Positions 7,040 through 13,176 are shown, counted from the first letter of the stretch. The stretch: DNA of 15,773 nt from CAMAVK01 sp964362485 (GCA_964362485.1 CAYIEX010000031.1:1-15773); one strand, 5' to 3'. The notes: generated by a model from the letters alone, not told the origin. Program-made: numbers and translations.

Positions 7040-7966
7040 ATGAAATCATATTACTTCTTTGGCTTGTTATTACTCTTACTATTTTCGCCTTTGGTTTTTG
7101 CTCAAGAAAACGCTTCAATAGAAAATCAAGTTCAGGTACCTGAAGTGCAGGTAGGATTGTATCTTTTGAATTTAGGTAAATTTGATGTTGCGACTGGTTC
7201 GTACACAGCTGATTTCTATTTATCACTGACTTGTGCAGAAGAGTGCTCACCAAATTTTGAATTTATGAATGGTCGGGCTGCAAGTATTGAAAAAATTACA
7301 GATGAGCCTACGGAGAAATTTTATCGTATTCAAGCAAATCTCAATAATCAAGTTGATCTCAAGAAGTTTCCCTTTGATTCACAGCAACTTCAAATCGTCA
7401 TTGAGGATAAAGAGAAAACAATTGAGGAATTAGTGTTTATCGCAAATAAAGAGCAAAGTGGCATTGATGACTCCATTTCATTTACGGGTTGGAAACTATC
7501 CGGCTGGGACGCTGCTGTTCGAAATCATCGGTATTCTATATATGATGAAACCTTTTCTCAGTATGTGTATAGTATTACAATTGAGAGGATTGCCTGGAAT
7601 TCGTTTTTGAAAACATTTTTGCCGGTGATTTTTATTGTTCTGATTGTTTTATTTAGTTTTGTTCTTGACCCAGATAAGGTTGCAACACGTCTAGCCATGG
7701 CGGGTTCAAGCCTTGTAGCATCGGTTATGTTTCATATTTCTATTACTAATCAGATTCCTCCGGTTGGGTACTTGACTTTTGCGGATAAATTCATGGCGCT
7801 TACGTATTTGGTGTTGCTTTCTAGCTTTATGATCAACATAGCGATATTGGAAATGCAGGAGCGAAAGAAAACGGAGCTCGTTGAGAAGATTCATCGCAGA
7901 ACGGAATTTGGCATGTTTATTGTTGTTCCGCTTCTCTATTTAGTGTTGTTTTGGATTGGGTTTTAG
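7040..7966 (+). CDS. Pentameric ligand-gated ion channel homologue
   Basis: This 308-residue protein has the architecture of a prokaryotic Cys-loop-type (GLIC/ELIC-like) channel. A signal peptide (about 1-21) leads into a beta-rich extracellular domain with VQVGLYLLNLGKFDVATGSY, and the family hallmark FPFDSQQL at 110-117. Tryptophans 151 and 156 follow in the usual GWKLSGW setting. Four membrane helices follow: about 190-209, 213-236 (pore-lining M2, ending ITNQIPPVGYLTFADK), 245-270 and 289-308, with only a short basic M3-M4 linker and no large cytoplasmic domain. The Cys-loop disulphide is absent, as in other prokaryotic members; a CAEEC pair (65, 69) in an early loop could instead form a disulphide. 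Ligand and ion selectivity cannot be read from sequence. The channel should assemble as a homopentamer. Confidence 0.86.
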   Translation: MKSYYFFGLLLLLLFSPLVFAQENASIENQVQVPEVQVGLYLLNLGKFDVATGSYTADFYLSLTCAEECSPNFEFMNGRAASIEKITDEPTEKFYRIQANLNNQVDLKKFPFDSQQLQIVIEDKEKTIEELVFIANKEQSGIDDSISFTGWKLSGWDAAVRNHRYSIYDETFSQYVYSITIERIAWNSFLKTFLPVIFIVLIVLFSFVLDPDKVATRLAMAGSSLVASVMFHISITNQIPPVGYLTFADKFMALTYLVLLSSFMINIAILEMQERKKTELVEKIHRRTEFGMFIVVPLLYLVLFWIGF

Positions 7967-7970
7967 ATTG

Positions 7971-7977
7971 TTTTTTT
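7971..7977 (+). terminator. T-tract terminator after the channel gene
   Basis: Seven consecutive T lie four bases after the stop codon, followed by GTATTT. Archaeal transcription commonly stops at such U-tracts without a hairpin. Confidence 0.5.
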
Positions 7978-8019
7978 GTATTTAATGGGATGAATCATGT
8001 GTTCTTAAAGAAATAAATG

Positions 8020-8028
8020 TTAATAAAG
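8020..8028 (+). promoter_or_regulatory. TATA-like box for the 92-residue protein gene
   Basis: TTAATAAAG is centred about 27 bases before ATG 8051. This favours that ATG over the TTG at 8033. Confidence 0.45.
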
Positions 8029-8050
8029 AGTTTTGATTATTGCAACGTTT

Positions 8051-8329
8051 ATGGACAAAATCTATACTAGAAGAACCGTTGAATACGAAGTAACAAAAGA
8101 TGTTTTTGTAAGACTTGCTTCATATTTAGAACACAGCACTGGATATAAGGCACATTTATATCGGGCGGATGTAATAAATCAAGGTACTATTGATGATGGA
8201 AGTTCAACGGACTTTCACGCCTGTAGTCGGTTTTCTGAGTTTAAAATATTAGATGATACTACTTTTGTATTGAGGGTGCATGACCAGACGCTTGCAAAAA
8301 CGATTGATTCGTATTTTACTGGAGAGTAA
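8051..8329 (+). CDS. Hypothetical protein, 92 residues
   Basis: I do not recognise this protein. From ATG 8051 it begins MDKIYTRRTVEYEVTKDVF and has alternating hydrophobic stretches suggesting a small alpha/beta domain. It has no signal peptide, membrane helix or metal-binding cysteine cluster; a single Cys lies in DFHACSRF. The reading frame opens at TTG 8033, but TATA spacing and the ordinary start context favour the ATG. It lies 84 bases after the channel gene and 39 bases before another small unrecognised gene, each with its own TATA-like box. Codon use with CGT and CGG arginines resembles the surrounding core genes, which supports it being real. Confidence 0.6.
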   Translation: MDKIYTRRTVEYEVTKDVFVRLASYLEHSTGYKAHLYRADVINQGTIDDGSSTDFHACSRFSEFKILDDTTFVLRVHDQTLAKTIDSYFTGE

Positions 8330-8340
8330 ATCAGAAAATA

Positions 8341-8350
8341 ATATAAAATA
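8341..8350 (+). promoter_or_regulatory. TATA box for the 141-residue protein gene
   Basis: ATATAAAATA is centred about 24 bases before ATG 8369. Confidence 0.5.
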
Positions 8351-8368
8351 GCAGTTCTTTAGGTTATC

Positions 8369-8794
8369 ATGGCTAAAAAAGAACAGAATCCTGAAGGATT
8401 AGCACTTATTGTACAACTTGCAGGAAAGCTTGGTGTAGATTTAGAAAATAGTCATGTAGCTATTGCAACTGAGGAAATTGGTGCAAGTGTGAGAATGTAC
8501 GATGGGTCATTAGAAGCAAGAATTCTTCCTTCAAGCGATCACAGATGCATGTATGTCGATTCTCCTCGCTCTCCTAGTATATATATTGAGTTAGTTGATC
8601 ATCAGCGAGACACGTCAGTGCCTGACGGTGCTGTCTATTCTATTCGAGCTTGCATGCCCCTAGGTAACATGGGTCTAAAGAATTATAATGATCTTAATGG
8701 TGATGTGTGGCGTGTGTATGTTGGTAAAAATGGAATAATTCTCGATGATCCTGCAAGAAGGCGGGCAGCGGATCTTGTTAAGGTAAAAAAATAG
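8369..8794 (+). CDS. Hypothetical protein, 141 residues
   Basis: I do not recognise a family. The sequence starts MAKKEQNPEGLALIVQLAGKLGVDLENSHVAI, a likely amphipathic helix, then continues as a beta-rich stretch with SIYIELVDHQRDTSVPDGAVYSIRACMPL and ends GDVWRVYVGKNGIILDDPARRRAADLVKVKK. The latter half reads like a compact beta barrel or hairpin fold, but no motif is diagnostic. It has no signal peptide or membrane helix, so it is probably cytoplasmic. A TATA box 24 bases upstream of the ATG and a T-rich tract after the stop frame it as a single-gene unit. It converges with the membrane-anchored protein gene to its right. Confidence 0.62.
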   Translation: MAKKEQNPEGLALIVQLAGKLGVDLENSHVAIATEEIGASVRMYDGSLEARILPSSDHRCMYVDSPRSPSIYIELVDHQRDTSVPDGAVYSIRACMPLGNMGLKNYNDLNGDVWRVYVGKNGIILDDPARRRAADLVKVKK

Positions 8795-8808
8795 TTTTCT
8801 TAGTTTTT
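8795..8808 (+). terminator. T-rich terminator after the 141-residue protein gene
   Basis: TTTTCTTAGTTTTT directly follows the stop codon, a typical archaeal U-rich stop signal. No stable hairpin is needed or seen. Confidence 0.4.
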
Positions 8809-8867
8809 ACTTTGGCCATGTGATTTAGAAAGAGAAGTAAATATTTTAGGCAAGTTTTCGGTATGGT

Positions 8868-9503
8868 TCAATTATCTAATACTCCACCCCATTCAACAAC
8901 TGTAAATCCATTTCTTTTTGGTGTAACTATTTTCGGCTCTTGGATATTTGATTTTTCTTTAAGAGGCTTGAAATAGAAATTTAGTCTTATGGTTGTATCG
9001 GGTTGTGGCGATACAATCAAATCCATATTTTCTTTCAAAAATTTGTCTTCGAATAGTTTAATCTCATAATAATTGGACTTTGGCAATTCGTTTAGCCAAT
9101 ATTCTTTAAACTGATTTTTTTCTTTATCATTTAGGCCGAGTTTTAGCAGATTTGTATCAAGCCAATTGTTTAACTCTTCTGATTTAACAACCCATCCATC
9201 GTTTGGCAATTTTATCTGATTTAATTCAGCTTCGTAGAAAAGATAGTCATATCTGTTATCGATTAAACCTTCTTTTGTTACAAAAACAGTCCAGCCATTT
9301 TCGTATGCAGGAATATCGTTGATTATTTTTCCGTTAATATTCAGTTGAACTTTAATTAGAGAGTCTTCTAAAGGATAAAGATAAATTGCTGGTTTTTTTA
9401 TAACCATATGACTGGCTTGAAAGGATTCATATACTACAAAAGCAACGAAAAAGCTTACGAGAATTGCCAGAGAAATCAAAATCCACATTAATATCTTATT
9501 CAT
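8868..9503 (-). CDS. Membrane-anchored 'KPAIYLYP' family protein, function unknown
   Basis: This 211-residue protein has one N-terminal transmembrane helix (about 4-27) that anchors an extracellular beta-rich domain. The domain opens with IKKPAIYLYPLEDSLIKVQL, contains an AYENGWTVFVTKEGLID stretch and YLFYEAEL, and ends GFTVVEWGGVLDN. I recognise this combination (KPxIYLYP near the start, VVEWGG at the end) from uncharacterised proteins spread through bacteria, archaea and large viruses; no function is known to me. The start ATG at 9503 has an AT-rich TATA-like stretch (TATATTAATATAATAG on the minus strand) about 25-35 bases upstream. The gene has low GC content and is the first member of the AT-rich accessory stretch. 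It is divergent from the kinase gene, with a hairpin repeat between them. Confidence 0.7.
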   Translation of the reverse strand: MNKILMWILISLAILVSFFVAFVVYESFQASHMVIKKPAIYLYPLEDSLIKVQLNINGKIINDIPAYENGWTVFVTKEGLIDNRYDYLFYEAELNQIKLPNDGWVVKSEELNNWLDTNLLKLGLNDKEKNQFKEYWLNELPKSNYYEIKLFEDKFLKENMDLIVSPQPDTTIRLNFYFKPLKEKSNIQEPKIVTPKRNGFTVVEWGGVLDN

Positions 9504-9634
9504 ATCGAATGAATAGGATTAAACTATTATATTAATATACTGATGACTTCAAGCCAATTTGAACCCTACCAATCGAAGATTTTGACTATCTTTATTCGCA
9601 CAACAGGTTTGTATTGGGAATTGAAACTAATGGG

Positions 9635-9683
9635 GTTATGTTGCTTTGGCTTTACGCCAAAGTCCGAACCGCAGTGAGGAAGT
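9635..9683 (+). repeat. Intergenic hairpin element, copy A
   Basis: GTTATG (9635-9640) is followed by a perfect 7-bp hairpin, CTTTGGC/GCCAAAG (9644-9650/9656-9662), with loop TTTAC. A G-rich tail then runs CGAACCGCAGTGAGGAAGT (9665-9683). Two further copies share the layout with different stem sequences. This copy lies between divergent genes, upstream of the kinase. It is the only structure I see in the 280-base gap. Confidence 0.62.
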
Positions 9684-9752
9684 ATTTGAATTTGAGAAAC
9701 AAAATTAGAACATGAGCAGAGCGAGACTTACTACTAAGAAAAAGCCCAATAC

Positions 9753-9760
9753 ATTTATAT
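9753..9760 (+). promoter_or_regulatory. TATA box for the P-loop kinase gene
   Basis: ATTTATAT is centred about 27 bases before ATG 9784. It lies inside the longer open frame from 9712, which argues against that start. Confidence 0.55.
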
Positions 9761-9783
9761 TCCTACTAAGTTTCATCTGTTGT

Positions 9784-10350
9784 ATGCAACAATTGATAAT
9801 TATTAGAGGACCGCCTGGAACCGGGAAGTCNNNNNNNNNNAAATTGAATACCGATGGCACAATGACAGTGCAGACAATTGCTAATTTAATAGCAAAAAGA
9901 TTATCTGGTGTTGTTGCAGTTATTGGTGTTGATGTTTTAAGATGGGACTTTATTAAAAAAAGACCAAAGAATTTTAATGATCATAATTTAGTTTACAAGA
10001 ATTTGTGGGATTTAACTAAAAATTCTCTTAATGAAGGACTTAATGTTGTTTTAGAAGGAGTTCTTGCTGGAAGAGATAAGAATAAAAAATTAAGAATTGA
10101 GGATTATAATAAATTTGAAAAGAAGGGAATCAAAATTACAAAAATATTTTTGATTAGTAAAAAAAATACTCAGCAAGAACGATTAAAGAATCGGAATAAG
10201 ACATTTGTTACTAAAACAACTAAAAAGGATATTCAAGAATGGACTAAATTGTCAAGAGAATCGACATCCAAAAATGACATAATTATAGATACAACAGGGA
10301 AGACGAAAGAAGAAACAGTTAAAGAGATACTGTTAGTTCTGCGAAAATAA
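9784..10350 (+). CDS. P-loop kinase (AAA_33/zeta-toxin-like), interrupted by an assembly gap
   Basis: This is a small nucleotide kinase-like protein. From ATG 9784 it begins MQQLIIIRGPPGTGKS, a perfect Walker A motif; the serine codon is cut by ten N (9831-9840). After the gap come 11 residues (KLNTDGTMTVQ) that do not fit the fold, then TIANLIAKRLSGVVAVIGVDVLRW, which is exactly what should follow GKS. GLNVVLEGVLAGRD is the second strand (Walker B-like), and ERLKNRNK resembles the arginine-bearing lid. The substrate is unknown; relatives phosphorylate nucleotides, sugars, antibiotics or RNA ends. The frame opens earlier at 9712, but TATA placement favours 9784. Arginines are mostly AGA, and base composition is AT-rich compared with core genes. 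The 14 extra codons are probably an assembly artefact rather than an insertion. Confidence 0.72.
   Translation: MQQLIIIRGPPGTGKXXXXKLNTDGTMTVQTIANLIAKRLSGVVAVIGVDVLRWDFIKKRPKNFNDHNLVYKNLWDLTKNSLNEGLNVVLEGVLAGRDKNKKLRIEDYNKFEKKGIKITKIFLISKKNTQQERLKNRNKTFVTKTTKKDIQEWTKLSRESTSKNDIIIDTTGKTKEETVKEILLVLRK
9831..9840. other. Assembly gap (10 N)
   Basis: Ten undetermined bases fall inside the Walker A serine codon. Together with 9841-9873 they separate GKS from the TIANL that normally follows it, so this looks like a scaffold join with some spurious sequence. Confidence 0.95.
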
Positions 10351-10389
10351 GAAGGCTTTTTCTTAAATTCAAATATTCAACATAACTGG

Positions 10390-10437
10390 GTTATGCCCTC
10401 TGGGTTTATCCCCAGATGCGTAGCGTTAGCGGAGCAA
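10390..10437 (+). repeat. Intergenic hairpin element, copy B
   Basis: CATAAC (10381-10386), three bases, then GTTATG (10390-10395) precede the hairpin TCTGGG/CCCAGA (10399-10404/10411-10416) with loop TTTATC. The tail is CGTAGCGTTAGCGGAGCAAG (10419-10438). It lies between the convergent kinase and secreted-protein genes. Confidence 0.65.
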
Positions 10438-10438
10438 G

Positions 10439-10475
10439 TTCAAAAAGGACTTTGTTTGTAGTTTAGAGCTTCCCC
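10439..10475 (-). repeat. Shared 3' block, copy after the secreted-protein gene
   Basis: Read on the minus strand, GGGGAAGCTC (10475-10466), 14 bases, then AGTCCTTTTTGAA (10451-10439) follow the stop of the gene at 10500. The same two words, five bases apart, follow the wHTH gene at 12168-12195 on the plus strand. A T-run within a conserved 3' block suggests a transcription end signal. Confidence 0.62.
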
Positions 10476-10499
10476 CGTTAGAGCCATTGCCAAATTTAG

Positions 10500-11195
10500 T
10501 TAATTGTTAATCTCTTGTTGAAACTTTATAGTCCAAGCTCTATTTTTTTCTATTTGAGGCATTCTTTCATCAAGTATTTTGATAGCCCATTCTACTTGTT
10601 CAGTTTTATGTTGAGAACTTTTCAATGTTTCTCGCATTTGCTTTTGAGCATCATACCATCTCAATAAGCAGTCCACATAATAAGTAAGCAATGCCGTCTG
10701 TGCGATTTTATCCCCATTTAAACGATGATAAGCTCCACTTTCAGGACCAATAACTTCTAAATATCCATCCAACCATGAAAGACCAGGTGCTGTAACATAT
10801 TCTGCAATTCTTTCTGGTGTTCCGGCAACAATATTTTCATATATTGGATCAATATGTTTTGTGACTATATCTCCAGTATCAATAATAGCAGCACCGTACT
10901 GAAACATTCTTGCTTTTGTATCTTCATGATAAGGATCTATTTTTTCAAGAGATTCTGCTTCTTGTTTAACCTGTTCGTAAATTTCTAATGCTTCTTGTGG
11001 ATTTCCACTTTTGTATTGGTTTACTGCCTGATTTAGTAATGAGTCTAAATCTTGATGAGTTTCAACAATTGCCATTTGGGCTTTTTGAGGAAGTTCATCA
11101 AATGTTGGATTTTGATTTAGGCCTACAAAGTATGGAGCAGTGACTAAGCCAGCTACTAAGACACTTTTTCCGATTTTTTTAAGATATTTTTTCAT
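10500..11195 (-). CDS. Secreted alpha-helical protein with TPR-like segment
   Basis: I do not recognise a characterised family. The 231-residue protein starts MKKYLKKIGKSVLVAGLVTAPYFVG, a signal peptide or membrane anchor (basic start, hydrophobic core about 11-25), so the rest should lie outside the cell. Residues about 52-86 (LLNQAVNQYKSGNPQEALEIYEQVKQEAESLEKIDP) fit a tetratricopeptide-type helix pair. The remainder is helical, with EYVTAPGLSWLDGYLEVIGPESGAY as a less regular middle. Unlike its neighbours it has a clear Shine-Dalgarno, AGAGGT at 11207-11202, six bases from the ATG, implying a leadered mRNA. It is divergent from the winged-helix gene, and both carry the same 3' block, which suggests the two arrived together or share a regulatory style. 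Confidence 0.68.
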   Translation of the reverse strand: MKKYLKKIGKSVLVAGLVTAPYFVGLNQNPTFDELPQKAQMAIVETHQDLDSLLNQAVNQYKSGNPQEALEIYEQVKQEAESLEKIDPYHEDTKARMFQYGAAIIDTGDIVTKHIDPIYENIVAGTPERIAEYVTAPGLSWLDGYLEVIGPESGAYHRLNGDKIAQTALLTYYVDCLLRWYDAQKQMRETLKSSQHKTEQVEWAIKILDERMPQIEKNRAWTIKFQQEINN

Positions 11196-11201
11196 TTTGT
11201 T

Positions 11202-11207
11202 ACCTCT
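11202..11207 (-). promoter_or_regulatory. Shine-Dalgarno site of the secreted-protein gene
   Basis: AGAGGT on the minus strand lies six bases before ATG 11195. It fixes that start and contrasts with the leaderless pattern of neighbouring genes. Confidence 0.6.
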
Positions 11208-11250
11208 TTGTTTGTTATGCAGTAGTAGTGAACGAACACTTTGATATATG

Positions 11251-11276
11251 TTTGGTTCAACACAAATTAAACCAAA
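11251..11276. promoter_or_regulatory. Candidate operator (inverted repeat) in divergent promoter
   Basis: TTTGGTT (11251-11257) and AACCAAA (11270-11276) form a 7-bp inverted repeat 12 bases apart. It ends just upstream of the TATA box of the winged-helix gene. The position suits an activator or repressor site, perhaps for that gene's own product; this is inference. Confidence 0.35.
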
Positions 11277-11279
11277 AAG

Positions 11280-11292
11280 TTTAAATATAAAA
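11280..11292 (+). promoter_or_regulatory. TATA box for the winged-helix gene
   Basis: TTTAAATATAAAA is centred about 24 bases before ATG 11310. Confidence 0.55.
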
Positions 11293-11309
11293 GTTAACTT
11301 ATTAGTTAA

Positions 11310-12167
11310 ATGGCACTTAGAATTACCCTCCCATTTGGTAAAGAGGATAATATTAAGAATTTGGTATTTAGTATTTTAACTAAAGAACACCCACTGAAGA
11401 TTATAGATTTAACAAATTTTATTCGTAAAAGGTATGGGAAATCTGTTACATTTCAAGCTGTCAGAAAAGCGATTTTGCAGTTGGTTGATGAGGGTGTTTT
11501 GTTGAATGAAGATAACAAATTTAGCATTAATAAAGAGTGGGTGATTAGTAGCAAGAAGCAGTTAGATTTACTTTATGAAGAATTAACAAAAGAAAAAATA
11601 AATCCAAAAAGCATAGATTCTATCAAAGGAGAAGTTTCAGTCTTCATATTTGATTCGTTGAACAAGATGATGAAATTCTGGGAGGAAATTATAGAAGATT
11701 GGTTTGAGAATTTCAAAGAAGGAGATGCTAACATTAATTGTTACCAAGGAGCGCATGGTTGGGAGGGCTTACTTCATCCAGACCGTGAAAGAAGTATGAT
11801 GGGAAGATTAAAAGAAAGGGGGATAAAATCGTATGTTCTTAGCATTGGGAATACTCCATTAGACCGTTATATCTGGAAGTTTTATAAGAGAATTGGGCTC
11901 AAAATTGCATTTAGTCCGTCGTTATCTTCTTTTGATAAAACTTATTATGTGGCAACGTATGGAGAAACAATTGTACAGATTCATTATCCAAAGGAAATAG
12001 TTGATGATTTGGAAAAGTTTTTTAAGAAAAATAAAACGATTGAAGATTTAGACTTAGGTGAGTTATCAGAAATAGTAAATAGAAAACAAGAGATTAAGTT
12101 AACAGTAATAAAAAATTTGGCAATGGCGAAACAGATTAACAAATCTATTATATCAGAGATTGAGTAA
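11310..12167 (+). CDS. Winged-helix (wHTH) regulator-like protein
   Basis: This 285-residue protein has an N-terminal winged-helix DNA-binding domain (about 12-75). LVFSILTKEHPLKIIDLTNFI, then KSVTFQAVRKAILQLVDEGVL as recognition helix, and FSINKEWVISS as the wing. A helical linker (about 80-130) leads to a C-terminal alpha/beta domain with NCYQGAHGWEGLLHPDRE, GIKSYVLSIGNTPLD and YYVATYGETIVQIHYPKEI. The C-terminal half resembles a ligand-sensing or phospholipase-D-like fold of TrmB-like regulators, but no HKD motif is present, so catalysis is unlikely. I recall similar uncharacterised proteins recurring in Woesearchaeota-type genomes; that is memory, not a search. An inverted repeat just upstream could be its operator. 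Arginines are largely AGA, as in the kinase gene. Confidence 0.68.
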   Translation: MALRITLPFGKEDNIKNLVFSILTKEHPLKIIDLTNFIRKRYGKSVTFQAVRKAILQLVDEGVLLNEDNKFSINKEWVISSKKQLDLLYEELTKEKINPKSIDSIKGEVSVFIFDSLNKMMKFWEEIIEDWFENFKEGDANINCYQGAHGWEGLLHPDRERSMMGRLKERGIKSYVLSIGNTPLDRYIWKFYKRIGLKIAFSPSLSSFDKTYYVATYGETIVQIHYPKEIVDDLEKFFKKNKTIEDLDLGELSEIVNRKQEIKLTVIKNLAMAKQINKSIISEIE

Positions 12168-12195
12168 GGGGAAGCTCCTTTTAGTCCTTTTTGAA
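12168..12195 (+). terminator. Shared 3' block / terminator after the winged-helix gene
   Basis: GGGGAAGCTC (12168-12177) begins immediately after the stop codon, can pair weakly with itself (GGGG/CTCC), and is followed by CTTTT and AGTCCTTTTTGAA (12183-12195). The same two words follow the divergent secreted-protein gene. A transcription end signal is the simplest reading. Confidence 0.55.
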
Positions 12196-12200
12196 TTGGG

Positions 12201-12264
12201 CATAACGATGTTATGTTTCCACAGCTTTATGCTGGGACGAGCACCTACTGGAGCGCAGAGTTTG
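12201..12264 (+). repeat. Intergenic hairpin element, copy C
   Basis: CATAAC (12201-12206), three bases, and GTTATG (12210-12215) precede a hairpin of CAGC/GCTG (12222-12225/12231-12234), extended by TCC/GGA across one bulged A, with loop TTTAT. The tail CGAGCACCTACTGGAGCGCA begins at 12238. Further out, GTTATGTTT (12210-12218) is a perfect inverted repeat of AAACATAAC (12288-12296). The rest of the 220-base gap shows only CTATAAG/CTTATAG (12300-12306/12328-12334). Confidence 0.62.
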
Positions 12265-12387
12265 GAGGAGTTCTACGACGACAAATTAAACATAACTCCC
12301 TATAAGCCAACTCTCCAAAATATTTGACTTATAGCCCACCATGGCCCAGAATCTTGATAACTATGAATACACAAGCTGTCACTACTC

Positions 12388-13158
12388 TTATTTCAATCCA
12401 ATTCGTTCTTGTAAAAATTCTTTTTCGACTTTAACGTATTTGCCAGGCTCAAGATTAAAGTCATCGATATTGAGTTTGCCAATGGAAATGCGTTTTAATT
12501 CTCGGACACGGTTGTCTACTGCTTCAAAAATGCGTCGAACTTCACGTTTTTTACCTTCTGTGATGGTGATATTAACATCAACGTCACTTTTTATTGTGAG
12601 TTTGCTTGGTTTTGTTTTGTAAGGCTTAATTACACCGTTTTCCTCGAGTTTGATAACAATCCCCTGTTCGATATTCTCTTTATCCGCTTTGCTTAAGGGT
12701 CTCTCTAGGAAGACAGCGTAGGTTTTTGGTATGTTTGAATTTGGATTGGTTATTTTGTAGCTAAAATCGCCATCCGAAGTTAGGATGAGAAGACCAGTTG
12801 TATCTTCATCGAGTCTACCAATGCAGAAGAGGGTGTTTTTAACTTCTTCTGGTATTTCTGGGCCTAGCATTTCGAAGACACTGTGCTTTCCATGTTCGTG
12901 ATCTTCATCGGAAAGTTTACAGGATAGGCAGCCTTTTGGTTTGTTAAGGATGAGATAGAGATCTTTGTCTTGGTAGGTGAGGTTTGTACCTTTGTAGGTT
13001 ACTCTGTGAAGGTTTGGCCGAAATTGGTAGAAGGGGTGTCGGATTACTTCATCGTTTATTTTAACGTCACCGCGATAAATTGCATCGGTGATATCTTTTT
13101 TACTTTGGAATTGGCCTGTTTTACTTAGGAACTGATGAAGATAGACTTTTTTTGCCAC
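12388..13158 (-). CDS. RsuA/RluB-family pseudouridine synthase
   Basis: This 256-residue rRNA pseudouridine synthase belongs to the RsuA/RluB/E/F family, which isomerises specific uridines in rRNA. It has an N-terminal S4 RNA-binding domain (about 5-60, with RGDVKINDEVI), then LILNKPKGCLSC and the catalytic motif GRLDEDTTGLLILTSDG, where Asp117 is the expected catalytic residue. ITEGKKREVRRIFEAVDNRV and LKRISIGKL complete the family pattern. The family is chiefly bacterial, so its presence here suggests lateral acquisition in this lineage; the exact target (16S or 23S) cannot be told. The start is GTG at 13158, supported by a TATA box 25 bases upstream. A C-terminal EKEFLQERIGLK tail extends slightly past the usual end. 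It converges with the winged-helix gene. Confidence 0.9.
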   Translation of the reverse strand: MAKKVYLHQFLSKTGQFQSKKDITDAIYRGDVKINDEVIRHPFYQFRPNLHRVTYKGTNLTYQDKDLYLILNKPKGCLSCKLSDEDHEHGKHSVFEMLGPEIPEEVKNTLFCIGRLDEDTTGLLILTSDGDFSYKITNPNSNIPKTYAVFLERPLSKADKENIEQGIVIKLEENGVIKPYKTKPSKLTIKSDVDVNITITEGKKREVRRIFEAVDNRVRELKRISIGKLNIDDFNLEPGKYVKVEKEFLQERIGLK

Positions 13159-13176
13159 GGATTTAGAAAAATGGTG

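Noticed and set aside
9545..9575. tRNA remnant or att site on the minus strand (GGGTTCAAATTGG)
   Set aside because: The T-loop-like word has no matching T stem or acceptor nearby, and no integrase is present.
9712..9783. 24-residue N-terminal extension of the kinase
   Set aside because: The TATA box at 9753-9760 lies inside it, and P-loop kinases normally begin a few residues before the Walker A strand, as from ATG 9784.
10439..12195. Composite transposon with terminal inverted repeats
   Set aside because: There is no transposase, no target duplication outside the repeats, and each repeat begins right at a gene's 3' end, so a terminator-type block is equally good. It is kept only as a finding.
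9635..12296. Integron attC sites between the accessory genes
   Set aside because: GTTATG/CATAAC words resemble integron core sites, but GTTATG does not fit GTTRRRY. The AAC and GTT words are only three bases apart, and in copy C the long inverted pair runs GTT...AAC, the reverse of attC order. No integrase is in the window.
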